The notes under the pieces were generated by a model. It searched no databases. It was not told the DNA's origin and saw nothing but the letters and a program-made list of their open reading frames with translations. Position numbers and translations under genes: made by a program. Source: Rhodobacteraceae bacterium M385 (GTDB taxonomy: Bacteria; Pseudomonadota; Alphaproteobacteria; Rhodobacterales; Rhodobacteraceae). From it: a stretch of 64,000 nt of DNA. This document shows positions 25,428-33,973 of this stretch, in pieces (the first letter of the stretch is position 1; each line of letters begins with the position of its first letter). The DNA lies in the NCBI GenBank assembly GCA_025141835.1, contig CP081102.1, positions 62,001-126,000 on the forward strand, written 5' to 3'.

Positions 25428-26797
25428 TGGGACAGAACCTCGGGCAGGGCATTGAACAACGCGCGAATGCCTTGGCCGACACCACCTTTCGGACGGGCGG
25501 GGGCGTTGGTGCGTTGCCAACCGTAGATGTCAAAATGTGCAAACCGAGGCACGGGCGCGAAGCGTCGCAGGAACAGAGCTGCCGTGATCGCCCCCGCCAT
25601 GCCCCCCGCCGGCGCATTGTCGAGGTCCGCAATACCCGGTTCGATCATCGGCTCATACGCGTCGTGAAATGGCAGACGCCAGCACGGGTCCGCGACAGCC
25701 GCGCTGGACGCTGAAAGCGCCAAGGCCAGTGGGTCATCATCGGTGAAGAACGGCGCGATATCGGGGCCAACAGCCACACGCGCCGCACCCGTTAGGGTCG
25801 CCATACAGATCAACAGATCCGGCGGCGTTTCGGACGCATAGGCCAGTGCATCCGCCAAAACCAAGCGCCCCTCGGCGTCGGTATTGTTAATCTCAACCGT
25901 CAGCCCGTTGCGGGCGGTAAATATATCACCGGGGCGGAAGGAATTGCCTGCCACGTTGTTCTCCACCGCAGGGATCAACACGCGCAGACGCACGCCCATG
26001 CCGCTCGCCATAATCATCCGGGCGAGACCCAAGACGTTGGCCGAACCGCCCATATCTTTCTTCATGATCCCCATCGACGCGCCGGGTTTCAGGTTCAACC
26101 CGCCGGTATCAAAGCAAACCCCCTTGCCTACCAAGGTCAGGGTGGGGCCAGTCCCGCCCCAAGTCATCTCGATCAGCCGCGGCGATATCGACGCGGCGCG
26201 GCCAACGGTGTGGATCAATGGGAAGTTCTGCTCTAGCAGCTGCGCCCCTTCAACGGTTCGCACATCGGCCCCAAATTCTACCCCTAGCGCGCGGACGGCC
26301 GCTTCCAAGGCATCGGGGCCCATATCTTCCGCTGGTGTGTTGATCAGGTCACGGGTCAGGGCCTCGGACTGCGCGATCATCAAGAGGCGATCGGCGTCAA
26401 TCCCGTCGGGCGCAACAAGCCGAGACTTCGGGCGCGGCTGGCTGCGATAACGGTCAAAACGGTAGAGGGACAACAGATAGCCAAGGGCGATTTCTTCGCC
26501 CTGTCCATCGGGCAGTCCACTCAAGGCGTAGGTCGCTTCTGGCAAGGCGGCAATCGCTGCACCAACGGCAAAGCGTTTACGGGCCCGATCAGCGGCAGTT
26601 CCCGTCCCAATCAGGACGCCCGCCAACCCGTCGCCGGGCAGAACCAAGCTCTGCCCCAAAGCGCCTGTAAAACTATGAAACGCGGCCCATTGCGCCTGCG
26701 CTTCGGGCAATCCAGCCAAGGTAACTTCGCAAGCTTCTGGGCTCGTCAGCAGAATAGGAAGGGCCACCGAGCTGGCCTGAGCAAACATCATCGTCAT
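25424..26797 (-). CDS. M17 leucyl aminopeptidase family protein
   Basis: A 457-residue dinuclear-metal aminopeptidase. The C-terminal catalytic domain has LVGKGVCFDTGGLNLKPG with the metal-binding Lys/Asp, KKDMGGSANVLG, and the family signature NTDAEGRLVLADAL. The N-terminal domain is divergent and somewhat shorter than in PepA, as in the PepB-like/alphaproteobacterial subgroup. It releases N-terminal residues from peptides in the cytoplasm. It is cotranscribed with the overlapping NlpC/P60 gene. Confidence 0.9.
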   Translation of the reverse strand: MTMMFAQASSVALPILLTSPEACEVTLAGLPEAQAQWAAFHSFTGALGQSLVLPGDGLAGVLIGTGTAADRARKRFAVGAAIAALPEATYALSGLPDGQGEEIALGYLLSLYRFDRYRSQPRPKSRLVAPDGIDADRLLMIAQSEALTRDLINTPAEDMGPDALEAAVRALGVEFGADVRTVEGAQLLEQNFPLIHTVGRAASISPRLIEMTWGGTGPTLTLVGKGVCFDTGGLNLKPGASMGIMKKDMGGSANVLGLARMIMASGMGVRLRVLIPAVENNVAGNSFRPGDIFTARNGLTVEINNTDAEGRLVLADALAYASETPPDLLICMATLTGAARVAVGPDIAPFFTDDDPLALALSASSAAVADPCWRLPFHDAYEPMIEPGIADLDNAPAGGMAGAITAALFLRRFAPVPRFAHFDIYGWQRTNAPARPKGGVGQGIRALFNALPEVLSQ

Positions 26798-26860
26798 AGG
26801 GAGCGCACCGTTGTTGAGTGCCTCTAGCCTATAGGTCAGAGCCTGCTCTGCAAGGCCAGA

Positions 26861-27265
26861 TCAGCCGGAAAGATCCTCCAAATCCCAGACCGCGTGGATC
26901 GAGCGTTCCCCAACACGGTCCAGCCGCGCCATGGTTGCGGCCAAAGCGACCTCGTTCCCGGCGATGAAGGTCTCCAACACATCTTGCGCCACGCGCGCCA
27001 GCGTTGCCATCCCGATCAATTCCGCGTCTTTGCAAAGATGCTCTAACGCGACCACGAACTCCCGCCCGCTGCGGCGGCACGTGGCATATAGCGTCGGCAG
27101 CGCTTCCGAGATGCGATGCAGCGCAAGGGCGACTTCCGCCTCGGCACGGACCTCTCCGATTTTCAGGCAAAGTTCTTCAAGGCATTCAGGATTAAATCGC
27201 GCCGGTTCTTCGGGCGCAATTGTTGCGATCGTCGGGCACAGTTCGGCCCTGGCTGTCAGCAGCAT
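26861..27265 (-). CDS. Conserved hypothetical all-helical protein
   Basis: A 134-residue acidic protein that I do not recognise by name. It looks entirely helical, with no signal peptide or membrane segment, and has two Cys-containing helices near the N-terminus (ECLEELCLKIGEVRAEAEVALALHRISEALPTLYATCRRSGREFVVALEHL). A good ribosome site (GGAGTGAGAA) precedes the ATG at 27265, which supports it being a real gene. The helical pattern loosely recalls a four-helix phosphotransfer (Hpt) bundle, but I see no clear conserved phospho-His motif. It lies just upstream of the leucyl aminopeptidase gene. Confidence 0.7.
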   Translation of the reverse strand: MLLTARAELCPTIATIAPEEPARFNPECLEELCLKIGEVRAEAEVALALHRISEALPTLYATCRRSGREFVVALEHLCKDAELIGMATLARVAQDVLETFIAGNEVALAATMARLDRVGERSIHAVWDLEDLSG

Positions 27266-27435
27266 TTCTCACTCCACTTCGTTCGCCCCCACCACAGGAC
27301 GCCCATCATTGGGATATTGGGGAAAGGTATGCGCGCTTGTGCTGAAGAAGAGATTTACTCAACAGGCAAAAGCATCTCCAATTCGCGGCGAATGCAGGTT
27401 ATGAAAGGAAGCCACACTAGCCAGAAGGTAGATCA

Positions 27436-28086
27436 ATGCATCGCGTACACTCCCTGCCCGAATATTTGTTGGAGCGTTACAAGGACTGGAAGATTAACAC
27501 CTTTCCAGAGCACAAGGATTGGTTCCGAAAATTGGCCGAAGAAGGCCAAAGCCCGCGCGCGATGGTCATTGCCTGCTGCGACAGCCGCGTGGCGATCAAC
27601 TCCATCTTCGGGCAGCGCACCGGAGAACTATTCGTCCACCGCAACATCGCCAATCTGGTGCCGCCCTTCACGCCCGATGGCAACCATCACGGCACCGGCG
27701 CTGCGGTTGAGTTTGCTGTTAAGCACCTGAAGGTGAAGCATATCCTCGTGATGGGCCACTCCAATTGCGGTGGTGTAGCTGGATGTATTTCCATGTGCGA
27801 AGGCAACGCGCCCGAGTTTGATAAACAAGAAAGCCTGATCGGCCGTTGGTTGGACGTTCTACGCCCCGGCTTCGATGCAGTGGCCGATATCGAAGATCCC
27901 GAACACCGCCAAACCGCGTTGGAGAAAGAGGGCATCCACGTAAGTCTTCAGAACCTGCTTACCTATCCATTCGTGCAGGACGCCGTGGATGCGGGCACCA
28001 TCACCCTGCACGGCCTATGGGCCGATATTGCTGATATGGAGCTCGAAACCGTTGATGGGAGCGTTGGCCATTTTAAGCCAGCCTAA
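27436..28086 (+). CDS. Beta-class carbonic anhydrase
   Basis: A 216-residue zinc enzyme hydrating CO2 to bicarbonate. The zinc ligands are in ACCDSR (Cys47 with the Asp49-Arg51 dyad) and HSNCGG (His108, Cys111), as in plant-type beta carbonic anhydrases. AAGGTAGATCA precedes the ATG. The gene stands alone between the helical hypothetical and an SRPBCC gene. A role in supplying bicarbonate for carboxylases is a general inference. Confidence 0.93.
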   Translation: MHRVHSLPEYLLERYKDWKINTFPEHKDWFRKLAEEGQSPRAMVIACCDSRVAINSIFGQRTGELFVHRNIANLVPPFTPDGNHHGTGAAVEFAVKHLKVKHILVMGHSNCGGVAGCISMCEGNAPEFDKQESLIGRWLDVLRPGFDAVADIEDPEHRQTALEKEGIHVSLQNLLTYPFVQDAVDAGTITLHGLWADIADMELETVDGSVGHFKPA

Positions 28087-28217
28087 GCGGAAGATTACCT
28101 TGGCTTCCGGCGCAGGTGCTGTGTTCGGGGGGCCAATAACCAAGTTTTTCCGAACGATTCGCCTGATCCGTGGTAGACTTTAGTGCGACTGCAAATGGGC
28201 GATAATCGGAGGACACC

Positions 28218-28748
28218 ATGCGCTTGATCCGTAACATCCTGATTGGATTGGTGGCCCTTGTGGCCGTTGCAGCCATCGTGGGCATGTTCTTGCCCCGCTA
28301 CGTCTCTGTTGAACGGGACGTGATTGTAGACGCCGCCCCCGAAGCTGTGTTCCCTCATGTGAATTCTCTGCAAGCCTTCTCGGAATGGTCCCCATGGGGC
28401 GACCTCGACCCGGAAATGGTGGTCACCTATTCGGGGCCCGAGGCGGGTGTCGGCAATGTGATGGTTTGGGAATCCGACCATCCCAACGTCGGCAACGGGC
28501 GGCAAGAAATCCTTGAGGTCGTGGAGAATGAAAGCGTGCGTACCGCGCTTGATTTCGGGGACATGGGCACGGCGGAAGCCTGGTGGCGGCTAACGCCAGA
28601 AGGCGATGGAACCCGCGTTGTATGGGGCCTGACCGCCGATATGGGCAGCGGCCCAGTAGGGCGCTGGTTTGGCCTGATGATGGACCAATGGGTCGGTGCC
28701 GATTACGAGCGCGGGTTAGAACGACTGCAAGCAACGGTCGAAGGCTAG
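28218..28748 (+). CDS. Membrane-anchored SRPBCC (START-like) protein
   Basis: A 176-residue protein with one N-terminal membrane helix (about residues 5-25) and then a START/polyketide-cyclase-like domain: VIVDAAPEAVFPHVNSLQAFSEWSPWGDLDPEM is the typical first strand-helix block, and GRWFGLMMDQWVGADYERGLERLQ the C-terminal helix. The fold binds hydrophobic ligands; no substrate is known. GGAGGACACC gives a strong start at 28218. The domain should face the periplasm if the helix is an uncleaved signal anchor. Confidence 0.85.
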   Translation: MRLIRNILIGLVALVAVAAIVGMFLPRYVSVERDVIVDAAPEAVFPHVNSLQAFSEWSPWGDLDPEMVVTYSGPEAGVGNVMVWESDHPNVGNGRQEILEVVENESVRTALDFGDMGTAEAWWRLTPEGDGTRVVWGLTADMGSGPVGRWFGLMMDQWVGADYERGLERLQATVEG

Positions 28749-28787
28749 GTTAACCTTCCATCAACTAGAATCGGCAAGACTTGGGTC

Positions 28788-29321
28788 ATGGATATGACCG
28801 CGCCCCTTGTGATTGATCTACCACCGGAAATGCTGCACGCCCTGCGCCAAGGCGCACGGGCGGCGGGCGTGTCACCTGCTGATCACGCTGCTCGTCTGAT
28901 TTCGAAAAGCCTACGTTTTGAGGCGGCGAGGACGCCCTTTCGGGCGGAGGAGCCGTCTGACCTCCTCGCGCCCCTCCGGGCGCTCCTCGCAGCTGATCTT
29001 TCGCAGGCCAAGGGATGGGCCGACTTGCAGGGCAGGCTTGCATCCCATGGCTACACTTTCCGCGAGAGGGGCGGCGGCTTGGCGCTTTATTCCACGGCCA
29101 CTGCGACACGGATCTGTAAGGCGTCCTCCCTCGGGTGGTCCTATGCCGATCTGATCCGCCGCTTCGATGCGCCTTTTCCGGGCCATTCCCACACCCATGT
29201 AGCGCAGAGAGTTCTAAAACGCGCCGTTCCCAAGACACAAAATCACCCAAGCCTGTTTCCAGACTCGGGTGATTTTGCGGGCACCGATGACGATGACCTC
29301 ATTTTGTTTGAGGATGAATAA
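28788..29321 (+). CDS. RHH-like protein with relaxase-tail-like domain
   Basis: A 177-residue protein without an obvious named family. Residues 8-43 (VIDLPPEMLHALRQGARAAG and on) look like a ribbon-helix-helix DNA-binding segment. The middle (WADLQGRLASHGYTFRERGG, then ICKASSLGWSYADLIRRF) resembles the C-terminal accessory module seen after some plasmid relaxase domains, but no relaxase His triad or Tyr is present. The tail is acidic (DDDDLILFEDE). The ATG at 28788 lacks a clear Shine-Dalgarno. It abuts the convergent DUF4139 gene with no spacer. Function is unknown; a chromosomal DNA-binding protein is possible. Confidence 0.65.
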   Translation: MDMTAPLVIDLPPEMLHALRQGARAAGVSPADHAARLISKSLRFEAARTPFRAEEPSDLLAPLRALLAADLSQAKGWADLQGRLASHGYTFRERGGGLALYSTATATRICKASSLGWSYADLIRRFDAPFPGHSHTHVAQRVLKRAVPKTQNHPSLFPDSGDFAGTDDDDLILFEDE

Positions 29322-30995
29322 TCAGGGCCGCCAATCCAAAATCTGACCCTCGGGGAAAGTGAACTCCACTTCCATCTCAATCAACTGCTCCGCGCCGGGG
29401 GCCAATGTCAGATCCCAAGCGTGGACGCCGCGTTGATCGTCGATATCTTCCTCGGACGGACGCGGGCTAAGGGTGAGGTCGAGCTCCAAATCCTCTTGCT
29501 CGGCAAACGGTGTGGCATAGAGGATGCGCACGCTTTCCGCCTCGGTCCCCGTGTTTTCTACACCGAACGCGATCTGACGCGCTTGGGTGGAGGAGGTCAC
29601 GAACAACCCTCGGTCCCCTTCGGCCAATGACCGATCAATCCACGTCAGTTGCAGATGATCGAGCGCCCCGAAAGCTATCTCGGCATCGGCCCCTGCGGGG
29701 ATCAGCGGCAAGGCACCTTCGCCCATCAACGCACCGTCGCGATAGAACCGGGCCTCGCCGGGCAGAATCGGGGCGCCGCTGTCATTTTCGACCATCGCAA
29801 TACGGAAGGCCGTTTCGTCCCATCGCGGCACTGCGCGGTTTTCCTGCTCGACGACCAGATCGACGGTATCGAACGCCAACAGAACCTCGCCCGTAGCTGA
29901 TACGCTGATCGGCTCGGGGTAGGGGTAGGACACCGACAACCCTTCAAATGCGGCTGATACGGCAACCTCTTCGACCACCACGGCAGGGGCGCCAGCGGAA
30001 AAGCCTGTCACCATAGGCGCAGGCATGGGGATCGAATCTGCGATTTCCATCGAGCGGCTGAGGGCCCCGCTTTGCACAATGACAGGTTCCTGTAACCGCG
30101 CTGGACGAGAGACCAGCGCAGAGGGTTCCCGCGCCCTGTCCGGTGTCGCGGTGGAGAATACCACGTCCACGTCCTGCCAACGGGCGGGCCCGTAGGTTTG
30201 CAAGGTCACGAAACGATCAATCGCCAAGGTGCTGTCCTCTGTATCGAGGTCCAGCTCATAGCTTGGCCGCCAACCCGCGTTGGGGGTGAAGTATTCCAAC
30301 ACAACGTCAATATCGGTGTCCTCTGCGGCGACGACATCTACCGAGATCGCGTTGATCTGCTGGCCGAATGGGGACAGCACTTGCAGGGCGCGGGCGGCGT
30401 CGGAATAGGCGCGCTGCGCGTCGGTGAGCGCCTCCACCAAATCTCGGCGTGCGACTTGGGCGTCAAGCGCCTCGGCGGCCAACCGCGCCGTTTCAGCGCC
30501 TAAGGTGGACAGGAACAATGCCACCTGCGCGGGGTCGTCGGGCATCGCAACGCCGCTTTCCCCACCACGCAGGATGGCGGCGATGTAGCCCTGTTGCGTT
30601 TCAATCGCGCGTAGCTCGGCATCGGCTTGGGTTAGCGCGTCTTGCGCCTCGGCCATGGCGTCTTCCGCCGCTTCAACGGCCTCACGGGCAGTGGCTTGGG
30701 CGGCGGTATCCAGCGCCCCTTCTGCGATTGGGTGGTTATAAAGCGGCGTTGGCGGCCCAAAACGCACGCCATCGGTGCCAGCAATCTGCGGCAGCGAAAT
30801 GGCATCCAGATCAGGCACCGCGATCAGTAGCCGATGGCGTCCGGCAGGGATCACTGCCGTGCCAGCCCGCGACACCTCTGCGCCCGAGCCGAAGACTGTC
30901 GCCTCGGCCAGATCGGCACGGATCACGATATCATCGGCATGGGCCGCGAATGGGAGAGCCGCGCAAAGCGCGGTCGTCAGAAGAATACGTTTCAT
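29322..30995 (-). CDS. DUF4139 (MuiA-like) exported protein
   Basis: A 557-residue protein with a signal peptide (MKRILLTTALCAALPFAAHA). The N-terminal DUF4140-like part is followed by a coiled-coil of Ala/Glu-rich helices (about residues 95-200, with AREAVEAAEDAMAEAQDALTQAD-type repeats). The C-terminal DUF4139 beta-rich domain contains ITLQTYGPARWQDVDVVFSTATP-like sequence. Such proteins have been called mucoidy inhibitor A homologues, but the biochemical role is unknown. I chose the ATG at 30995, eight bases after AGGA; the upstream in-frame ATG at 31010 contains that site. Its stop abuts the convergent gene at 29321. Confidence 0.85.
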   Translation of the reverse strand: MKRILLTTALCAALPFAAHADDIVIRADLAEATVFGSGAEVSRAGTAVIPAGRHRLLIAVPDLDAISLPQIAGTDGVRFGPPTPLYNHPIAEGALDTAAQATAREAVEAAEDAMAEAQDALTQADAELRAIETQQGYIAAILRGGESGVAMPDDPAQVALFLSTLGAETARLAAEALDAQVARRDLVEALTDAQRAYSDAARALQVLSPFGQQINAISVDVVAAEDTDIDVVLEYFTPNAGWRPSYELDLDTEDSTLAIDRFVTLQTYGPARWQDVDVVFSTATPDRAREPSALVSRPARLQEPVIVQSGALSRSMEIADSIPMPAPMVTGFSAGAPAVVVEEVAVSAAFEGLSVSYPYPEPISVSATGEVLLAFDTVDLVVEQENRAVPRWDETAFRIAMVENDSGAPILPGEARFYRDGALMGEGALPLIPAGADAEIAFGALDHLQLTWIDRSLAEGDRGLFVTSSTQARQIAFGVENTGTEAESVRILYATPFAEQEDLELDLTLSPRPSEEDIDDQRGVHAWDLTLAPGAEQLIEMEVEFTFPEGQILDWRP

Positions 30996-31168
30996 CAAAA
31001 TGGTCCTCATGTAGCGAAGCGCTCGGACTGGAAGTCAGTCCTTTAATAACGAGATGGGTGGACGTAGGGGACGCCCTTGCAGGATGAGTCACAGCCAATC
31101 TCACTCAGGAACGCCGCCCCTGCCAAGGGCGGAAAACCCGACCGATCCCGGCCAGTTCTACAAAGTAA

Positions 31169-31203
31169 GACGCAGGCCGAAGGGGTTTCCTTGGGCCTGC
31201 GTC
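31169..31203 (-). terminator. Putative terminator of asd
   Basis: A ten-base stem (GACGCAGGCC / GGCCTGCGTC) lies 39-73 bases after the asd stop, followed on the minus strand by TTACTTT. The T run is imperfect. Confidence 0.55.
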
Positions 31204-31241
31204 AAAAATTTTGTCGATGTCAGTCTAAACGGCTGAAGGCG

Positions 31242-32264
31242 TTAGCCTTTTTTCAGCACCCGGTTGCCCAGAGTTTCGGCAATCTGCACCGCGTTCAGGG
31301 CCGCACCTTTGCGCAGATTGTCGGATACACACCACAGGTTCAGGCCGTTTTCGATCGTCACGTCCTGACGGATACGGCTAACGAACGTGGCGAAATCACC
31401 GACACATTCGATCGGCGTGACATAGCCGCCGTCTTCGCGCTTATCGACAACCATGATGCCGGGGGCTTCGCGCAGGATATCGCGGGCCTCATCTTCGTCG
31501 AGGAACTCTTCAAACTCGATGTTAATCGACTCGGAATGGCCAACGAAAACCGGGACTCGCACACAGGTGGCCGTGACTTTGATGGCGGGATCGACGATTT
31601 TCTTCGTCTCGGCCACCATCTTCCATTCTTCTTTCGTATCGCCGCTGTCCATGAAGACATCAATGTGCGGGATCACGTTGAAGGCGATCTGCTTGGGGTA
31701 AACCTCAGGGGCGACCTCTTGGCCGGGCACGTAGATGCCTTTGGTTTGCTTCCACAGCTCATCAATCGCCTCTTTGCCAGAGCCGGAGACAGACTGGTAC
31801 GTGCTAACCACAACGCGCTTGATCTTGGCGCGGTCATGCAGGGGCTTCAGAGCCACAACCATCTGCGCGGTAGAGCAGTTGGGGTTCGCGATGATGTTCT
31901 TCTTGGCATAATCATGAACCGCCTCGGGATTCACTTCTGGCACCACCAGCGGCACGTCAGGATCGTAGCGATAGAGCGACGAGTTATCGATCACGATACA
32001 GCCCGACTTGGCGGCGATGGGCGCGTATTTCTTCGTGGCTTCCGAACCCACGGCAAAAAGCGCAATGTCCCAGCCGGTGAAGTCGAACGTGTCGAGGTCT
32101 TTTGTCTTCAGGGTCTTGTCGCCAAAAGAGCATTCCGTCCCGATAGATTTACGAGAGGCCAGCGCCTCGATCGCATCAATCGGAAACTGGCGCTCGTCCA
32201 GAATGTTCAGCATTTCGCGGCCCACGTTTCCGGTGGCGCCCACAACGACGACTTTATAACCCAT
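31242..32264 (-). CDS. asd: Aspartate-semialdehyde dehydrogenase
   Basis: A 340-residue NADP enzyme reducing aspartyl phosphate, the branch point for lysine, threonine, methionine and diaminopimelate. It has VVVGATGNVGREML at the start, the catalytic Cys in NPNCSTAQMV and the His/Arg-containing C-terminal part (VRVPVFVGHSESINIEF). AAGGATTAAGGCA sets the ATG at 32264; the frame runs open to 32360 but that stretch is not family-like. A long antisense open frame over this gene is composition-driven. Confidence 0.95.
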   Translation of the reverse strand: MGYKVVVVGATGNVGREMLNILDERQFPIDAIEALASRKSIGTECSFGDKTLKTKDLDTFDFTGWDIALFAVGSEATKKYAPIAAKSGCIVIDNSSLYRYDPDVPLVVPEVNPEAVHDYAKKNIIANPNCSTAQMVVALKPLHDRAKIKRVVVSTYQSVSGSGKEAIDELWKQTKGIYVPGQEVAPEVYPKQIAFNVIPHIDVFMDSGDTKEEWKMVAETKKIVDPAIKVTATCVRVPVFVGHSESINIEFEEFLDEDEARDILREAPGIMVVDKREDGGYVTPIECVGDFATFVSRIRQDVTIENGLNLWCVSDNLRKGAALNAVQIAETLGNRVLKKG

Positions 32265-32628
32265 TGCCTTAATCCTTTGGTTGGATGTTGCGGCACATAA
32301 TGGATGCCTAAACTCAAGGGAAGGGTGCTTGGAGTGAAGTTTACTGAACGGTTGCATCATTGCCCGTGATTTGGCCCGATGTTCACAAAGCTTGACTTAA
32401 CGGGCTATCTGCCCCATCTGCTCCCTACGGATGCTGCACTGCCGCGTGAGCAGTCGCCTACGCCCTTCGCGGGAAACGGGCCCACAGCACCGATATACTT
32501 TTCCAAGACCCCCATCACGCAGGGCTCTGACGATCGGCGGATGAGCCGCCCGGTCGCACCCTAGCCGCGCCACAGTTCTGTGGTGCATTCCGCGCGTGCC
32601 TTTCGGTGCGCGTTACGAAGGATACGAT
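32265..32628. other. Gene-free spacer between asd and the helicase gene
   Basis: About 360 bases with no convincing gene. It must hold the divergent promoters of asd and the RNA helicase. A small perfect hairpin CCACAG-TT-CTGTGG lies at 32570-32583, 45 bases before the chosen helicase start, in what should be its mRNA leader. A TTGACT at about 32392 could be a -35 element for the rightward gene, without a convincing -10. Confidence 0.5.
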
Positions 32629-33945
32629 TTGTTCGATTTTGATATGCTCGGCTTGAAGCCGATCCTTGCGAAGACACTGAAAGAAGCTGGCTTTAAAGAG
32701 CCTACGCCAATCCAAAACCAGGCCATCCCAATCGCCCTGGATGGTCACGACATCATGGGCCTTGCCCAAACCGGCACCGGCAAGACGCTGGCCTTTGGCC
32801 TTCCGTTGATGGAGCATCTTCTGTCTCTGCACGGCAAGCCCGAGCCTAAAACGGCCCGCGCCCTGATCCTTGCCCCGACGCGAGAGCTGGTGAACCAGAT
32901 CGCCGACAACCTGCGCGTGTTCTCCAACAGCACACCGGTGAAGATCACGACCGTTGTGGGGGGGCAAAGCATTGGCCGCCAGATCAGCGTTCTGTCGCGC
33001 GGCACCGATATTCTTGTCGCCACACCCGGCCGCCTGATGGACCTGATGGACCGTCGCGCGATTGATCTTTCGACCGTGAAGCACCTTGTGCTGGATGAAG
33101 CGGATCAGATGCTCGACATGGGGTTCATCCATGCCCTGCGCAAAATCGCGCCTGCCTTGGGTACGCCGCGCCAGACCATGCTGTTTTCGGCCACCATGCC
33201 CAAGCAGATGGAAGAGCTTGCCGGCGCTTACCTGAACAACCCCAAACGGGTTCAGGTCTCGCCTCCCGGCAAGGCGGCGGACAAGGTCACGCAGTCGGTG
33301 CACTTCATGCCCAAACCCGCGAAACCTGCAAAGCTGCGTGAGGTTCTAAACCAAGACCCCGATGCGCTGGTACTGGTCTTCGGTCGCACCAAGCATGGCT
33401 GTGAAAAGCTGATGAAGGGCCTTGTGGCCGACGGCTACAACGCCGCCTCCATCCACGGCAACAAAAGCCAAGGTCAGCGCGACCGCGCGATCAAGGCGTT
33501 CCGCGACGGTCAGATCAAGATCCTTGTGGCGACCGATGTGGCCGCACGCGGCATCGACATCCCCGGCGTCGCCTATGTGATTAACTATGAGTTGCCCGAC
33601 ACGCCTGATAACTATGTCCACCGCATTGGCCGGACCGCCCGTGCCGGTCGTGAGGGTGAAGCGATTGCGTTCTGTTCTGCCGAAGAAGTCGATCTGTTGG
33701 TGCAGATTGAGAAACTGATGAAGATCACGATCCCAGTAGCCTCTGGCACACGGCCCGAAGCGGTGAAGGTTGAGAAACCTCAGCGTGGTGGGCGTCGTCG
33801 TGGCGGCGGCGGTGGTGGTCGTCCCGGGGGCGGGGGCGGCGGCGGTCGCAAGCCTCAGGGCAAAAGCGGCGGCGGCAATGGTGGCGGTGGTGGTAATGGC
33901 CAAGCCCGCAAACCTCGGCGTCCCCGCCGCAGTAAAGCGGCCTAA
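32629..33945 (+). CDS. DEAD-box ATP-dependent RNA helicase (RhlE-like)
   Basis: A 438-residue cytoplasmic RNA helicase. The Q motif (FKEPTPIQNQAIP), Walker A AQTGTGKT, PTRELVNQ, DEAD in VLDEADQMLDMGF, SAT in FSATMP, and HRIGRTARAG are all intact. The C-terminus is a long Gly-rich, Arg-rich tail (RGG-type, about 60 residues) that should bind RNA. I chose the TTG at 32629 because AAGGA lies six bases upstream; a GTG at 32596 and an ATG at 32644 are alternatives. The gene end carries a 28-base tandem duplication reaching past the stop. Confidence 0.9.
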   Translation: MFDFDMLGLKPILAKTLKEAGFKEPTPIQNQAIPIALDGHDIMGLAQTGTGKTLAFGLPLMEHLLSLHGKPEPKTARALILAPTRELVNQIADNLRVFSNSTPVKITTVVGGQSIGRQISVLSRGTDILVATPGRLMDLMDRRAIDLSTVKHLVLDEADQMLDMGFIHALRKIAPALGTPRQTMLFSATMPKQMEELAGAYLNNPKRVQVSPPGKAADKVTQSVHFMPKPAKPAKLREVLNQDPDALVLVFGRTKHGCEKLMKGLVADGYNAASIHGNKSQGQRDRAIKAFRDGQIKILVATDVAARGIDIPGVAYVINYELPDTPDNYVHRIGRTARAGREGEAIAFCSAEEVDLLVQIEKLMKITIPVASGTRPEAVKVEKPQRGGRRRGGGGGGRPGGGGGGGRKPQGKSGGGNGGGGGNGQARKPRRPRRSKAA

Positions 33946-33973
33946 ACGGTCGCGCCGCAGTAAAGCGGTCTAA
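33925..33973. repeat. 28-bp tandem duplication at the helicase stop
   Basis: A 21-base block (33925-33945) ending in the helicase TAA recurs at 33953-33973 with one change, a 28-base period. The second copy lies beyond the stop and overlaps the end of the convergent MFS gene. Confidence 0.75.

Noticed and set aside
30996..31241. Small RNA or gene in the gap between the DUF4139 gene and asd
   Set aside because: Apart from the hairpin at 31169-31203 I see no promoter-terminator unit and no plausible short gene.
31077..32300. Open frame of about 400 codons on the plus strand across asd
   Set aside because: It is fully antisense to a clear aspartate-semialdehyde dehydrogenase, has no ribosome site and no family motifs; such frames arise from codon bias in GC-rich DNA.
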